From positions 1,757,501 to 1,821,500 of the forward strand of contig NC_089438.1 in assembly GCF_026210795.1 (NCBI RefSeq): 64,000 nt of DNA, written 5' to 3'. The stretch comes from Rhizophagus irregularis. Taxonomy: Eukaryota; Glomeromycota; Glomeromycetes; Glomerales; Glomeraceae. The position numbers and the translations under genes were made by a program. Below the pieces are notes generated by a model. That model made no database searches and was not told the origin of the DNA. It worked only from the letters and a program-made list of their open reading frames with translations. Numbering within the stretch: position 1 is the first letter of the stretch; each line of letters begins with the position of its first letter. Positions 32,728 to 46,100 of this stretch are shown piece by piece.

Positions 32728-33581
32728 ATGGGATGGAATCTTATTGGAATAATCTAGGAGAAAATAAAGCAATGGATTTTAAAAAATGGATGTCTAGATT
32801 TATAAATGAAATAATTTTCGAAATAACGACTCTTTAAATGAAAATGGAAATGAAAAAATTAAAGAATCTGAAAATTTTATTCAATCACTTGAAACTTTCA
32901 ATAGAGGATTTATTTATTTTTTTTTATTTTTAATAGAGTTTATTCGTCATTATGTCCATTTATTCGTGGTCAAATTAAAGATTCTTTATGTTTGATAAAA
33001 CATATAATATTATTAAAGAAAGAAGAATTAAAATTGAGAATACACGTGATATCAATGTTACGAAAAATGTCTGACACTGAAGGAGGTACTGTAAGTAAAA
33101 AAAGAACTATGCATCACTTTTTAAAATTGAAATTTATTTATTTCTAAATCTTTTGGGTCATAGATGGCAAATTTAATTTGCTTTATTGCCGAAGTGAAAC
33201 AACGATTACGACAAGAAATTGAGTAAAGACTTAACAAGGCCCATAACATTCAGTATAAGGATCTTGATGAATTAAAATATTGTGAAGCAGTTATCAAAGA
33301 AGTACATCGTCATCATCCTCTATCTTTTGCAATTCTTTCAAATGCTTTATGGTGCAATGATGAAAGAGAATGATAAATATTTACTTGAAAAACAACATGT
33401 GAAAGATTCTTTTACTATATGGGGAAGTGGAATTAGAATCTGTCCAGGAAGAAAATTAGCAACATTAGAATCAAAGTGTTTAATTTCTTTGATTTTTAGA
33501 AAATATGATATAGAAATAGCAGACCATTCAAATGTAGATCAGAGTTTGCAAAGAATTGTTAAAATTAAACCAAGAAAATAA
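32728..33581 (+). pseudogene. Cytochrome P450 relic with internal deletions
   Basis: Recognisable P450 blocks appear in the right order but in changing frames with pieces missing. They are YWNNLGENKAMDFKKWMSRF (about 32735), EVKQRLRQEIE (about 33192), YKDLDELKYCEAVIKEVHRH with the ExxR-bearing helix region (about 33253-33315), and the heme loop WGSGIRICPGRKLA with its cysteine ligand (about 33420-33462), followed by a normal C-terminus ending PRK. The I-helix oxygen-binding segment and most of the sequence between the PLSF block and the heme loop are deleted. In-frame TAA occurs after RQEIE. The gene cannot make a working monooxygenase. It is a relic of a P450 family abundant in this fungal lineage. 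Confidence 0.82.
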
Positions 33582-33857
33582 GAGATAATTACACTTTCTT
33601 TTCTTAAAATGGTAGTTAAATTTGACTAAAAAAAATGTTTTTAACCTGATAAAATGTTATTGGAAAGGATAATATTTAAAAAATATATCAGATATATATT
33701 TTGAATTTGTAATATTATTTATATAAATAAAATATTGTAATTTACGATAAATAGAATCTATTTTAAGATTTACAAGTGTGTTACAAGAAGAAAATATAAA
33801 AATAAATTCGTTCGGATAATTAAAATTATCCTCACACTTCTGTAAGTCCACCCTGCA

Positions 33858-34093
33858 TTTACAGCTGATTTCATAATATGCGTGGCACCCATCATTTTTA
33901 CTCCATGCCGCGGTAAGATTCGGTATAACAGAATAAAATAAAAACTACCGCCAAATCTAATTTTACCACACTAGGTGTCCGTATATTTTGAAATCAGCCT
34001 CAAAAAAAAATACCGGGAAAAAATCCGGAATAAATTGCAGCTAATTTCAAAAATTTGCTAGGGTGTCCCGACCTTTTTGAAATCAGCTGTAAA
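33858..34093. mobile_element. MITE with 33-base terminal inverted repeats
   Basis: The left end (33858-33890) starts TTTACAGCTGATTTCA and ends GGCACCC. The right end (34061-34093) is its inverse, starting GGGTGTC and ending TGAAATCAGCTGTAAA. About 236 bases in all, with internal copies of GGTGTCC and AAATCAGC that suggest nested or rearranged ends. No open frame. TA dinucleotides inside the ends would suit a Tc1/mariner-type origin, but no clean target duplication can be fixed. Confidence 0.7.
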
Positions 34094-34782
34094 AGTTCCG
34101 AATTTCCCGAATTTCCCGGAAATCTAAAATACTACCGTATATGGGAGAGTAAGCTGAAAAATTGATTTAAAAAAAACTTGATACCCGCAAGATTAGATCG
34201 TAAAAGACGGTCGGCAAACGACATTAATGGGATTTACAGGAAATAAATCCGGATAAAAATTTCGGCAATTAAACAAATTGCATGACGCATCTGATCTTGG
34301 TTGCGAATACATTAGGTTTGTTTCATACTATATGCACTATATGCCGTGCTCCAAAGAATATATTTCGTAAATAAGAAAAAATAAGAATGATTATAAATAA
34401 AATTTTATATGAAATCTTCTAAATAAATTTTCCTTTTTTTTCTTGCTGGACATGAAAAATATAGATAGGTCTAAATAATTCCGAACTTTCTTTCTGTTTT
34501 TATATTTTCCAACTAAAGCATCCACTTTTACAAAAAAGTAAAATAAAAATAATAAAAGCCTCCTTTGCCACAATTTTTTATATAAAACAAAAAAAAAAAC
34601 ATTATTTATTGAAAGGTGGGGTGTTTCTATCAAATTTTTTTTTATTAAACTGTTCTTGTTTTCATGTTCTTTATAAAGAACATTTCTTTTTTTACAATCT
34701 ATTTTTTTTAAAAAAATATTTCTTAATAGTAAACCAAATTGTGAATATACAGATTGACCAAATTTAAGAAAACTCACGTAAA
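34094..34782. other. Upstream region of the copper ATPase
   Basis: Bases 34095-34330 have scattered CCCGAATTTCCCGG-like and CCGGAAAT words, possibly remains of the neighbouring MITE family. Bases 34380-34780 are A+T-rich and likely include the ATPase promoter. A 128-codon minus-strand frame here (34391-34777) is Lys/Phe/Leu low-complexity and is not accepted. Confidence 0.4.
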
Positions 34783-37700
34783 ATGGATAAAACTGACGTT
34801 CATTCTCGAGCAGTTGACATAATAGAAGATCTTGGTGATAATGCTATTACTGATAGCAAGGATTCAACAGCTCAAGCTGAAGTGATTCCAATTAATGGTA
34901 TGACATGTCAGTCTTGTGTAAAGTCGATAACTAATGCAGTTTCTTCATTATCTGGAATTTTGAATATTACTGTGAGTTTAGAAAATAAAGAAGCATCAAT
35001 TTCTTTTGATTCAAATAAAGTATCAAAATCAACAATCATTGAAACAATTGAAAATTGTGGATTTGATGTTCCTTTAACATCAGATATATCAATGGTAGAT
35101 AAAGTAATTCCAATTAATGGTATGACATGTCAGTCTTGTGTTAGGTCGATAACTAATGCTGTTTCTTCATTATCTGGAATTTTGAATATTACTGTGAGTT
35201 TAGAAAATAATGAAGCATCAGTATCTTTTGATTCAAATAAAATAACATTATCAACAATTATTGAAACAATTGAAGATTGTGGATTTGATGTTCCTTTAAC
35301 ATCAGATATATCAATGGTAGATAAAGTAATTCCAATTAATGGTATGACATGCCAGTCTTGCGTAAGGTCGATAACTAACGCTGTTTCTCTATTACCTGGA
35401 ATTGTAAATATTACTGTGAGTTTAGAAAATAATGAAGCATCAGTTTCTTTTGATCCAAATAAAATAACATTATCAACAATTATTGAAACAATTGAAAATT
35501 GTGGATTTGATGTTCCTTTAGCATCAGATATAGCAAATATTAATTCAACAGAATTTGCTTCATTCACAAATATTACTTTGAAACAATCACAGGAAGAAGA
35601 ATCATATCCTCTTAAAGTTATTAAGACACATAGTTTTGATCAAGATAATATTCAAGTTTGTCATATACAAGTTCTTGGGATGACTTGTGCGTCTTGCGTG
35701 AATAGCATAGAAAAAAATTGTTGTGAAGCTGCAGGAATAATTTCAATTAAAGTGTCTTTACTTGCTGAAAGAGCAATAGTGGAATATGATCCTGATATTT
35801 TAGATGAGAGTTCTGTAGCTGAATTGATTGATAGCTTAGGATTTAAAGCTACTCCAATTAAGCCAAAGCGTGAAGGTTCAGTCGATCTTCAAATTTTTGG
35901 AATGCGAACCTCCGATCATGCCCAATTAATTGAACGAGAATTACTTAAAATTTCTGGAATAATAAACGTTTCAGTTAATTTTTCCACGGCAATAGCAACG
36001 GTTCAATTCGATAAGGAATCCTTAGGAGTTCGGGATATCGTAGACCAAATTGAAAAACTTGATTTTAATGCTCTTATCCATGATAATAGTCAAAAAGCTC
36101 AGTTAGAATCTTTAGCTCGTACAAGAGAAATTACAGAATGGCGTTCAGCATTCTATCGATCGCTTATTTTCGCTATTCCTGTTTTCTTTATTTCTATGGT
36201 CTTCCCAGGATTTGAATGGGGAAGGAAATTAGTTCATATTGAATTACTTCGTGGGATATTTAGTGGTGATTTAGTCGCTCTTTTATTAACAATTCCTGTT
36301 CAATTTGGTGTTGGAAAACGATTTTATGTTTCATCATACAAAGCTCTCAAACACAAAACTGCTACTATGGACGTTTTAATAGTTATTGGAACTACGTCCG
36401 CGTTTACTTTTTCATGCTTTTCCATGATCTTTGCATTAATTGTAGATGGAAATGAACCATCGGTATTTTTCGATACATCGACCATGTTAATTACTTTTGT
36501 TACGTTTGGAAGATATCTTGAGAATTTAGCAAAAGGAAAAACCTCAGTTGCATTATCGAAACTCATGTCACTCACGCCTGCTTCTACTACCATATTAATT
36601 AAAGATTCCAAAACAGGTGAAATAATTGGAGAGAAAAAAATTCCTACAGAATTAGTACAAGTTGGCGATGTAGTAAAAATTTTTCCTGGGGATAAAATTC
36701 CGGCAGATGGAATTGTTATATCAGGTCAATCAGCTGTAGATGAATCAATGGTAACTGGAGAAGTCAATCCTGTAAACAAACGACAAAGTGATTCGGTAAT
36801 TGGTGGCACTGTTAATGGATTGGGAACTTTTGATATGGAGGTCACACGTGCTGGAAGCGATACAGCTTTATCTCAAATTGTCAAACTTGTTGAAGAAGCT
36901 CAAATTTCCAAAGCTCCGATTCAAGAATTTGCTGATACCGTTGCCGGTTATTTTGTACCCGTGGTCATTGGGTTAGGCCTACTTACATTCGTAGGGTGGA
37001 TGATTCTTGCACAAATTTTAAATCCTCCTCCGGAAATTTTTGAACATAATGGAAGTTATTTCATGGTTTGTCTTAAATTATGTATTTCTGTTATTGTGGT
37101 TGCATGTCCTTGTGCATTAGGTCTTAGTACTCCTACGGCTGTTATGGTCGGAACTGGAGTTGGAGCACAAAATGGAATATTAATCAAAGGTGGTGGTCCG
37201 CTTGAAACAGGACATAAAATTACAAAAATCGTTTTTGATAAGACTGGTACACTTACAAAGGGTCAATTAGACGTTGCTCATTATGAGATTATAACGAACA
37301 ATTTAGAATTGACAAAGGAAACATTTTTTGCAATTGTTGGAGCAGCTGAATCTTCTAGCGAACATCCTCTTGGAAGATCTATCGTAAATTATGGAAAGAA
37401 ATTGTTAGATATTGAAACATATGATGCTGATGTTTCAGATTTTGAAGCTGTTGCTGGATTAGGTATAAAATGTAAAGTGATTTTAAATACATCATATTCT
37501 GCTGTTACACCTCTATCGGCAACAACAAATACAACATCAAAATTATATAATGTCTTGATCGGTAATGAGAAATTTCTCTCACTTCGAAATCAAATATTTA
37601 TTCCAAGCGAAGCAATGAATATCAAAGAATCACAAGAACGTCTTGGAAGGACTGCAGTTTTAGTAGCCATTAACAATTCATTTGCTGGTTGTATATTTTT

Positions 37701-38418
37701 ATCTGACATGGTTAAACCTGAAGCTAAAATAGCAGTTGGGGCTTTACGTTGTATGGGAATTTCAGTTGCAATGGTTACAGGTGATCAATTGCTTACTGCC
37801 GAAGCAATTGCAGCGCAATGTGATATTACTGAAATTCATGCTGGTGTATCACCAAAAGGTAAAACACAAATTGTTCAAACGCTTCAGTATGAAGGTAAAG
37901 GAAATGTAGTGGCAATGGTTGGGGATGGTATAAATGATTCACCAGCATTAGCAGCAGCAGATTTAGGTATTGCGCTTTGTTCGGGTACAGATATTGCAAT
38001 GGAAGCAGCAGATATTGTATTAATGAGAGGGGATATAACAGATGTTGTAGCGGCTATTGACTTATCAAAAACAATATTTAAACGTATTAGGTTAAATTTT
38101 GTATGGGCAAGTTTATATAATGTATTGGGCATTCCTCTAGCTATGGGGTTATTTATCCCGTGGGGATTTCATTTACATCCAATGATGGCTGGATTTGCAA
38201 TGGCTTTTTCGAGCGTGAGCGTTGTTTGTTCTAGTTTATTATTAAGATGGTGGAATAAACCTACTTGGGTTGATAATGGTAAAGGTGGTGTAGAAAGAAT
38301 TGTAGATAATGATGGTATAATCAATTATTTAATAACTTTATTAAAACATGGTCCTAATAGTAGTAATTATATTGGTAATAGTAGATATAGTAGATTAGCA
38401 GCCGAAGATAACTTATAA
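34783..38418 (+). CDS. CCC2: Copper-transporting P1B-type ATPase (Ccc2/ATP7-like), intronless
   Basis: An uninterrupted frame encodes 1,211 residues. It pumps Cu(I) out of the cytosol, normally into the late Golgi for loading of secreted cuproenzymes. The N-terminus has three almost identical HMA domains with GMTCQSC (Cys42/45, 116/119, 190/193), a fourth diverged one with GMTCASC (Cys302/305), and a fifth degenerate one (GMRTSDH at 373-379) that has lost both cysteines. The catalytic core is complete: TGE (658-660), the transport site CPC (775-777) in [17 protein letters not shown], phosphorylated Asp819 in DKTGT, His861-Pro862 in SEHPLG, and GDGINDS (1047-1053). Eight membrane spans are expected. 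Yeast Ccc2 has two HMA domains and human ATP7A/B six, so five is plausible. It is the only long gene here with no intron. Confidence 0.95.
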   Translation: MDKTDVHSRAVDIIEDLGDNAITDSKDSTAQAEVIPINGMTCQSCVKSITNAVSSLSGILNITVSLENKEASISFDSNKVSKSTIIETIENCGFDVPLTSDISMVDKVIPINGMTCQSCVRSITNAVSSLSGILNITVSLENNEASVSFDSNKITLSTIIETIEDCGFDVPLTSDISMVDKVIPINGMTCQSCVRSITNAVSLLPGIVNITVSLENNEASVSFDPNKITLSTIIETIENCGFDVPLASDIANINSTEFASFTNITLKQSQEEESYPLKVIKTHSFDQDNIQVCHIQVLGMTCASCVNSIEKNCCEAAGIISIKVSLLAERAIVEYDPDILDESSVAELIDSLGFKATPIKPKREGSVDLQIFGMRTSDHAQLIERELLKISGIINVSVNFSTAIATVQFDKESLGVRDIVDQIEKLDFNALIHDNSQKAQLESLARTREITEWRSAFYRSLIFAIPVFFISMVFPGFEWGRKLVHIELLRGIFSGDLVALLLTIPVQFGVGKRFYVSSYKALKHKTATMDVLIVIGTTSAFTFSCFSMIFALIVDGNEPSVFFDTSTMLITFVTFGRYLENLAKGKTSVALSKLMSLTPASTTILIKDSKTGEIIGEKKIPTELVQVGDVVKIFPGDKIPADGIVISGQSAVDESMVTGEVNPVNKRQSDSVIGGTVNGLGTFDMEVTRAGSDTALSQIVKLVEEAQISKAPIQEFADTVAGYFVPVVIGLGLLTFVGWMILAQILNPPPEIFEHNGSYFMVCLKLCISVIVVACPCALGLSTPTAVMVGTGVGAQNGILIKGGGPLETGHKITKIVFDKTGTLTKGQLDVAHYEIITNNLELTKETFFAIVGAAESSSEHPLGRSIVNYGKKLLDIETYDADVSDFEAVAGLGIKCKVILNTSYSAVTPLSATTNTTSKLYNVLIGNEKFLSLRNQIFIPSEAMNIKESQERLGRTAVLVAINNSFAGCIFLSDMVKPEAKIAVGALRCMGISVAMVTGDQLLTAEAIAAQCDITEIHAGVSPKGKTQIVQTLQYEGKGNVVAMVGDGINDSPALAAADLGIALCSGTDIAMEAADIVLMRGDITDVVAAIDLSKTIFKRIRLNFVWASLYNVLGIPLAMGLFIPWGFHLHPMMAGFAMAFSSVSVVCSSLLLRWWNKPTWVDNGKGGVERIVDNDGIINYLITLLKHGPNSSNYIGNSRYSRLAAEDNL
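34882..35547 (+). repeat. Three 222-base tandem HMA-coding repeats
   Basis: Units start at 34882, 35104 and 35326, giving an exact 222-base (74-codon) period. Each encodes one HMA domain plus the linker. The second and first units share [10 protein letters not shown] and DSNK, while the second and third share NEASVSF and [11 protein letters not shown], so unit 2 is a mosaic of its neighbours. This implies recent unequal exchange or conversion. Confidence 0.9.
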
Positions 38419-40192
38419 ATCATATTTAATTTATTGGTTTTGGCATTAGAAATAATAATCCTGGTCGGTAATTTGGTATTTTAATGATTTGTTCGCATTG
38501 TACATTGTTTTTATTTAATTTATTTAATTTTCATTTTAGTATTAGAATAAATATAATAAATAAAAAAACCAACATTCTGATCACATGATATAATTTTCGA
38601 TGCACGTCTAAGAGCATCATCACTCTTAATTGAGATCAACAGAATCTTTTTGTGATATTTAAAGTAATTTCTCTCTAAATTAGGTTAGTTCTATACAATT
38701 GTCGACGTGCCAGTGATAAATTTCACGAGAAATTATAATTTTTTCTTTGTTCAATAAAATTGTGATCAGAATTCTTTTCATCGTTTAGTCCATCACTTAT
38801 TTGTAGGACAGCATCAAAATTTGGAGTTCTTTGTTATTAATTAGTCTTTATTAAAACTTTACTATTTAGAATAATAGAAGAATTACAGGAAAGGTAAGAG
38901 GAGGTAAGATTAACGTATCAGGGCACCATTTTAAGAAAAATGAATCAATTGAACTTTTAAAATTTGCTCGATGAGTTAAGATATCAAAATTTGCAGACAA
39001 TATTACAGCAAGATTCTTCTTTGGATCTACAATACCTGCCTCTTGATCACAAAATAAAAAAAAAATTTTAAATTATCCCTTTAGCAACTTGACGAAGAGA
39101 ACATGATTATCACATCTTGATCGGCAATTTTTTTCTCAATGGACATATTATTTCAAAGATGAGGCTTGGAAATAGGAACAGTAAGAATTGCAATTTTATC
39201 AAATACATTTTTCACGATTATAGTAAAGTAGATTATAACAAAGTATTAAGATTTAATACTATATTATTAAAATTTATATTTCACAATGTGAATATTTTTA
39301 AATTAAACTGATTTGCCAGTTTTGATATACGATTTCTAATTATTTCTAATTCAAAGTGTGTAATATGTACATATTTATACATTTATATGTATTTATATGA
39401 AAATACCCACAGCTTCGTAAGGGAAAACGACAAAAATGATCAATTGTGCCACATATCATTGAGATTTGGGAGATCTAGGATAAAGATCCTCCAATCGAAA
39501 GTTAAGTTTTAAAACAAGCATTTTTTTTTGTTGCAGCTATTTACAACTTTCTTCGGAAGAACTTTTTCGAATCAAGTTAATGCTGAAAGCTTTGAATTGT
39601 GAAATCTAGAAAGTAGTTTCATTAATTTCATTGTTAATAAATTCTTTGTCTTCTTTATTATATGTGGTGTCATTTTCATGCTATTATAACTTTTTTTCAT
39701 GTGCAAGTAGTTCAAAGTTTTGTTGATTGGTAAATATACTTTATTTTATCCCTATCCGTAATTTTGAAACTTAATCACCCTAAAAGCCACCAACCGCAGA
39801 CTTGCATTCAATTTTTTTTTTATGGTAGTAATCAAATCATCTGGATCTGCATGAAAACCGCCAAAATCAAAAATTAATCTAGAGCATTTTCGTCGACCCA
39901 CTTTTTTTTCATAGCGGGGGTCACTAAATTTTAGGTTACAATACATGATTTGTTTTACTAAAAAACTTAATTAAGGTAAGTATTTATAAGATTAACTATC
40001 TATAATCGTGCTTTAACTCAAAAGTAAAGTTATACATACATACAGGTCATACAAACATTTTTGATAATATTAAATGGTTAATATTATTCAGAAAATTCTG
40101 GTATAAAAAGCTCAGGGGAATTTTTTTTTTTGTAATATTAACCGCGTCCTTAGGTGTTGCTGTGTTTTTAATTACAATTATATAATAAAATC
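38419..40192. other. Intergenic between copper ATPase and dynein; no gene seen
   Basis: A+T-rich with no open frame of convincing content on either strand. The first roughly 150 bases carry AATAAATATAATAAATAAA, a likely polyadenylation zone for the ATPase. The last roughly 120 bases before 40193 should contain the dynein promoter and leader. The middle shows no recognisable repeat ends. Confidence 0.45.
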
Positions 40193-43100
40193 ATGGATGT
40201 CGACACAGAAACATCTCAAGGCGAAACTATAGCAGGTGGTCCAACTACTACTTCGCTTGTTCCACCTTGCGAACCAAATCAATTACAAGATTATTTTGAT
40301 AAATTATTACCTTTGGTCCTGGGGGCTGAATCTTCTGATTTAGCAAATTCACTGTGGTCTGTGAGTGATACCACAGATAAATTAAAGCGTTTTATAAATG
40401 ACCCTCAGGTTAACGTTATATTTTTCACAAAGAGAAGAGACGACAAGAAAGAAGAAGGTAAGTTTACATATTCACTCCGCAGTATACTTGTATTACATGC
40501 GCTATGCAATGCGACAAAGGATATACATTGAAAGTTGCACAATTTGTGCGCAGGAAAGATTTATCGTGAACCTTTATATAGAGAATATTTCATTTTATCG
40601 AATCGATCCAACTTGAAATGAATCAAATTATTGGTTGATAGATTTGAATATATGCCATCACAACTCACATCAATGAAAATTTTACGCTTTAAATTCATTT
40701 CATTAACACAGATGAACAAGCAACTTTCACATATTCATACATATGTACACAAGAAATCACTTACAATTCAAATAACGTTGCTTCCGTCGCTTTCATAAAA
40801 CACGTACCTACGTTGGATGGTTCTCGCGCAATACAAACACAGATTCAACTTATAAATTTACCCGGTCCTGCATCAAGCGATTCCGGTTCGACTGGTATAA
40901 GCCCATATGAAGCGTTACATTCTTACATTCACCTTGCTGTTGCTCCTTATTTCGATGCATATGCTAGAGAAAAAGGTGCCAACGAAGGTCTTGTCAGCAT
41001 TGGAGGTAAAAAACACGATGACTCTAAAATGGGTATGTATAAGCTAATATTAATTAATCATTTTTTAATGGAAATCATTGTAAATTTATTAATATATATT
41101 ATCGTATTTATTAATATTTTTACTATTTTTTTTAAAAAGGTATTCCGATGGCCAAAAAGAAAATTACCGAATTAGAATTATCACTTCTTCATTTACAACA
41201 AAATGTTGAAATACCCGAGATATCACTTAATATACATCCTGTAGTTCAAAAAACTGTGGAAGAGGTAAGTAATCTTTTCCGTAATTTTGAATAATCCCGT
41301 ATTTTTTTTTCTGAATCGTGTTTTGAATTTTTTTTCTAACCAATTTTTCTTCAACATATTAAATAGTGTAGGAAAAAAGGAAAGCGTGTAACCGTTGACA
41401 TGATTGAAAATCAAGCACTTCTCACAGATTCAACATTTTTGAATAAACTCCAAGGAGATGTAAACGGTTGGATTAAAGAAATTAAAAAGGTTACCAAGTT
41501 GTCACGTGATCCGGCAAGTGGCACGGCCATTCAAGAAATTAATTTCTGGCTAAGCATGGAAAAAGCTTTGGAAGGAATTGACGAACAGTTAAAAGGAGAC
41601 CACATCGGTTTGAATATATATATTTTTTTTTTAAAAAAAAAGAGACAACTTCTTTATTTGTGATATTAAATATTTATCATCATTATTATTTTTAGAATTA
41701 ACATTAAGCATTTTGCGACATGCTAAACGTTATCACACAACGGTATCATTTATCGCCGATACTGGTTTGAAGGAATCAAAAGAAAAAGGTACATTGATTT
41801 ATTTAATCACACCAGTCTCTCATTAGAGTGTTATACTTACAAATCACGTTCTTCAATTATATTAGTTAATAAATACAACCAACTTATGAAGGATTTTCCT
41901 CTTAATGAACTTCTTTCTGCACCTGATGTGAATAAGATAAAGGAATCATTAAACATTATTTTTAATCATTTGAAGAAATTAAGATTATCGTAAGTTTTAT
42001 ATATATTTATTTAATAATTGTAAAAATTTTTCATCTTTTACTTATAATTTCATAATTTTTAGCACATATCCAATCAAAAAAGCTCTCGCACTTGTTGAAG
42101 CTATATCACGTGATTTAAATGATCAGCTACTCAGAGTTTTGGGTAACCGAAGATTAATGTATATGGAATATGAAGATTTCGAAAAAATTATGTCTGGTGC
42201 TGAAGATGTGTTTAAGACTTGGGACGAAAACATTAAAGAATTTACAAATATAGCGCGTGATGTTACACGTAAACGTTCAGACAAGTTTATCCCAATTAAA
42301 ATTAGCCCTGCACATGACAAATTACAAGAACGTGTTGCTTTTGTAAGGAATTTCAGAAAACAACATGAACAACTTCATCAAACAATTGTTAAAGTTATGT
42401 CACAACCTAAAACTACCACGAAGATAGTGGTTGAAGGAGAAGACAAAGTGGTACGACAAGAAGAAGAATCCGCAAATACGAATGATATTAATTCAATGGA
42501 AGAAGTTAAATTGGCTTACGAGAGCGTGAAGGATATTGATGTATTGGATGTATCAATTGAAGGTACCGAAATTTGGATGCAAGCGGAGAATGCTTATAAC
42601 GAACGCGTTTCACGTGTCGAAAATCAGATCATTTCGAGTTTACGTGATCGTCTTGGTACTTGCAAGAACGCCAATGAAATGTTTCGCGTATTCTCTAAAT
42701 TTAATGCTTTGTTTGTTAGACCTAAGGTATCGTATATTTTTTTTTTCTCTTTGATCAAATCATCATTACTTTAAATAATAAATTTTTTATTTTATATTCA
42801 AATTTATTTATATAGATTCGTGGTGCCATTCAAGAATATCAAACTCAACTTATTGACTCCGTCAAAGAAGATATTAAGAAACTTCAAGACAAATTCACAC
42901 AACAATATCGTAAATCTGAAGCATATCACATGGCACAACTTCGTGACTTACCAGCTATTTCCGGCGCTATGATTTGGGCTCGACAAATAGAACGTCAATT
43001 ACAAGCATACATGAAGCGTGTTGAAGATGTACTCGGAAAAGGTTGGGAAATGTATGCGGAAGGCCAAAAATTGCAAACTGATAGCAATAACTTTAAGAAG

Positions 43101-46100
43101 AAATTAGATACCCGACCGGTAATTTTGAGATAATAAGTTATTTAAAAATAGGCGTTGAAATGCTAATCATCATCTTTTTTTTTTAAATTATAGATTTTTG
43201 AAACCTGGCAAAAGGATATTCAGAATAGACGCGATTTAAATGTTAGCGGTCGACTCTTTGAAATTACTAAGAACCGTGCACAAGGGAATGTACTGCAATT
43301 GGGTGTTAATTTTGACCCACAAATTATTACTTTATTCAAAGAAGTGAGAAATTTACTGTGGTTAAATCATCAAGTACCACATAATATTAGCAGTCTTGCA
43401 AAGACTGCAAAACGTGTTTATCCCTTTGCTGTCAGTCTTATGGAAACAGTACGAACATACGCACAAACTCTACAAAAAGTTCAAAAACATCCTGAAATTA
43501 TCATGTTAGTAGCTAGTTATCGACATGAAGTACAGGTCATGATCACAAAAGGTATAAATTATGAATGGAAATATTTTGTCGAAACATATGATCGCCATTA
43601 CAGAACAAATTTACTTAATGGAGGAGCCTTAGATGAAAATCAACATGTCACTTTTGTAAGAGAGTTTGCAAACCAAGTATCAATCTTCCAAGATAAAGTT
43701 GATGCATTGATAGATAGTTATGACAGTATCTCTCGACATATTGATGATTTGAAAACTTGCGCTTTTAAGGGTCGAAAATTCCAGGCAAACTTAAAGAAAA
43801 TTCAAGATATAATTAATAGGCTTATTCTTGAGTCATACTCAAATCTCAACCCATGGGTTGCTCAACTTGATAAACGTGTTGAAAATGTTCTTGTTAACCG
43901 GTTAGAAGATGCAGTTGATGCGTGGACAATAGAATTTATGGAATCAGGCGACGAATCTGCTAATTTTGCGGAATCCATATATAGTGAAGCAGTTTCAATA
44001 AGTGGTAAAGCTGTAGGAAAAAATAAACGTAGAACCACAAGAAATGATTCAATTGATGGCGAAAGACCAACTATATCAAAAGCCGAGAAACCTACACTTG
44101 CTGTTTTAACTCATGAAATTAAGATTCGTAATCAAGTAATTTATCTAGACCCTCCTATTGAAGATGCTAGAGCAAAATGGTATAATCAATTCCATGAATG
44201 GCTTGCTATTGTGTGCAGTCTTCCAAGACTCCAAAGTTCCAGTTACGATATTGATTTACAAGTCAGAGGAACTTTTTCTCGTGAGACAACTTATTCTAAT
44301 TTATTGACACAGATTCCGAGTAATTCACTTGAGAAGGCTTATGAAGTAATCGAAGCCAAATTGAAAGAAGTATTCGAATATATAAACGTTTGGTTTCAAT
44401 TTCAATCGTTATGGGATCTTGAAGCAAATAATGTATTCGCTGAACTTGGTGATAATCTTTTAAAATGGCAACAAATTCTTACTGAAATTAAAAAAGCTAG
44501 AAATACTTTTGATAACTCTGATACATCACGAACCTTTGGTCCCATAGTAATTGATTATCAACATGCACAAAGTAAGGTTAATGCTAAATATGATTCGTGG
44601 CAACGAGAGGTTCTCAATAAGTTCGGTGCTAAGATTGCAGATTCTATGAGAGAATTTAACACGAACGTTTCTCATGCTCGTAATGATCTTGAAAATAAAT
44701 CCATGGAAAGTGATAATACTAGTGAAGCTCTTGAACTGTTTATCTTTGTTCAAGATCTTAATCGTAAAGTTGCTAAGTGGGAACAAGATGTTGAAATTTT
44801 CAAAAATGGACAGAAAACTTTGGAGAGGCAACGATACCAATTCCCAAGTGATTGGATATATATTGATCAAATTGAAAATGAATGGAGTGCTTTTAATCAA
44901 ATATTGAAAAGAAAGGACAATGCAATTATGGAACAAGTTGATAGCTTAAAAATGAAGATCATTACTGAAGATAAAGTCATTGAAGGTAAAGTTAAAGAAA
45001 TAGTTACTGAATGGTTTGAGAAAAAACCAATTCAGGGAGATATTAAACCCGATGTTGCAATAAATACACTTAATCAATTTGAGAGTCGCGTCTCTCGTAT
45101 CAAAGAAAATTATGAAAGTGTTTGTCATGCTAAAGAAGCTCTTAATATGGAGTCGTCTTCTGAGGATCGATTAGAGCCTGTTTATGAAGAACTTAAAGAT
45201 CTTAAGTCTGTATGGAGTTCTCTTGGTAAAGTTTGGAGTTCTATTAATGAACTAAAGGATCAACCATGGGCTTCCGTTGTACCTCGTAAAATCAGACAAC
45301 AATTGGATAATCTTATCAATTCTACAAAAGAAATGCCCAGTCGTATGCGTACATATGCAGCTTTTGAATATGTTCAAGAAACAATGAAACAATACATCAA
45401 AGTTAATCCTATTCTCTCCGAACTTAAATCCGATGCTTTGAAAGATCGTCATTGGAAACAATTATTTAAAGTATTACGTTTTGAAGGTCGTGTAAGTTCA
45501 TCTGATATGACTGTTGGTCAAATTTGGGACATGGACCTAAAGAAAAATGAAACAGTTATTAGAGAAGTTGTAGCTCAAGCAGCTGGTGAAATGGCTCTCG
45601 AAGAATTTTTAAAACAAGTTAAAGAAACGTGGACAACTTATGCTCTTGAACTTGTAAATTATCAAAATAAGTGTCGTCTTATCAAAGGTTGGGATGATCT
45701 TTTTACAAAATGCAGCGAAAATCTTAATTCATTAACAGCCATGAAAATGTCACCATATTATAAAACCTTTGAAGAAGATGCTTCTTCATGGGAAGATAAA
45801 TTAAATCGCGTTAACCTCTTGTTTGACGTTTGGATTGATGTTCAACGTCAATGGGTATATTTGGAAGGTATTTTTAGTGGTAGTGCAGACATTAAACATT
45901 TGCTTCCTGTAGAAACTCAACGCTTCACAAATATCAACTCTGAATTCATGGGTGTCATGAAAAAAGTTTATAAATCTCCTTTCGTAATGGATGTTTTGGG
46001 TATAAGAGATGTTCAAAAATCATTAGAAAGATTGTCTGATCTCTTAAGTAAGATTCAAAAAGCTCTTGGTGAATACCTCGAAAGAGAACGTTCATCATTC

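Noticed and set aside
34391-34777. 128-codon minus-strand frame before the copper ATPase
   Set aside because: Composed of Lys, Phe, Leu and Asn from poly-A/T tracts, with no domain, and it lies where the ATPase promoter should be.
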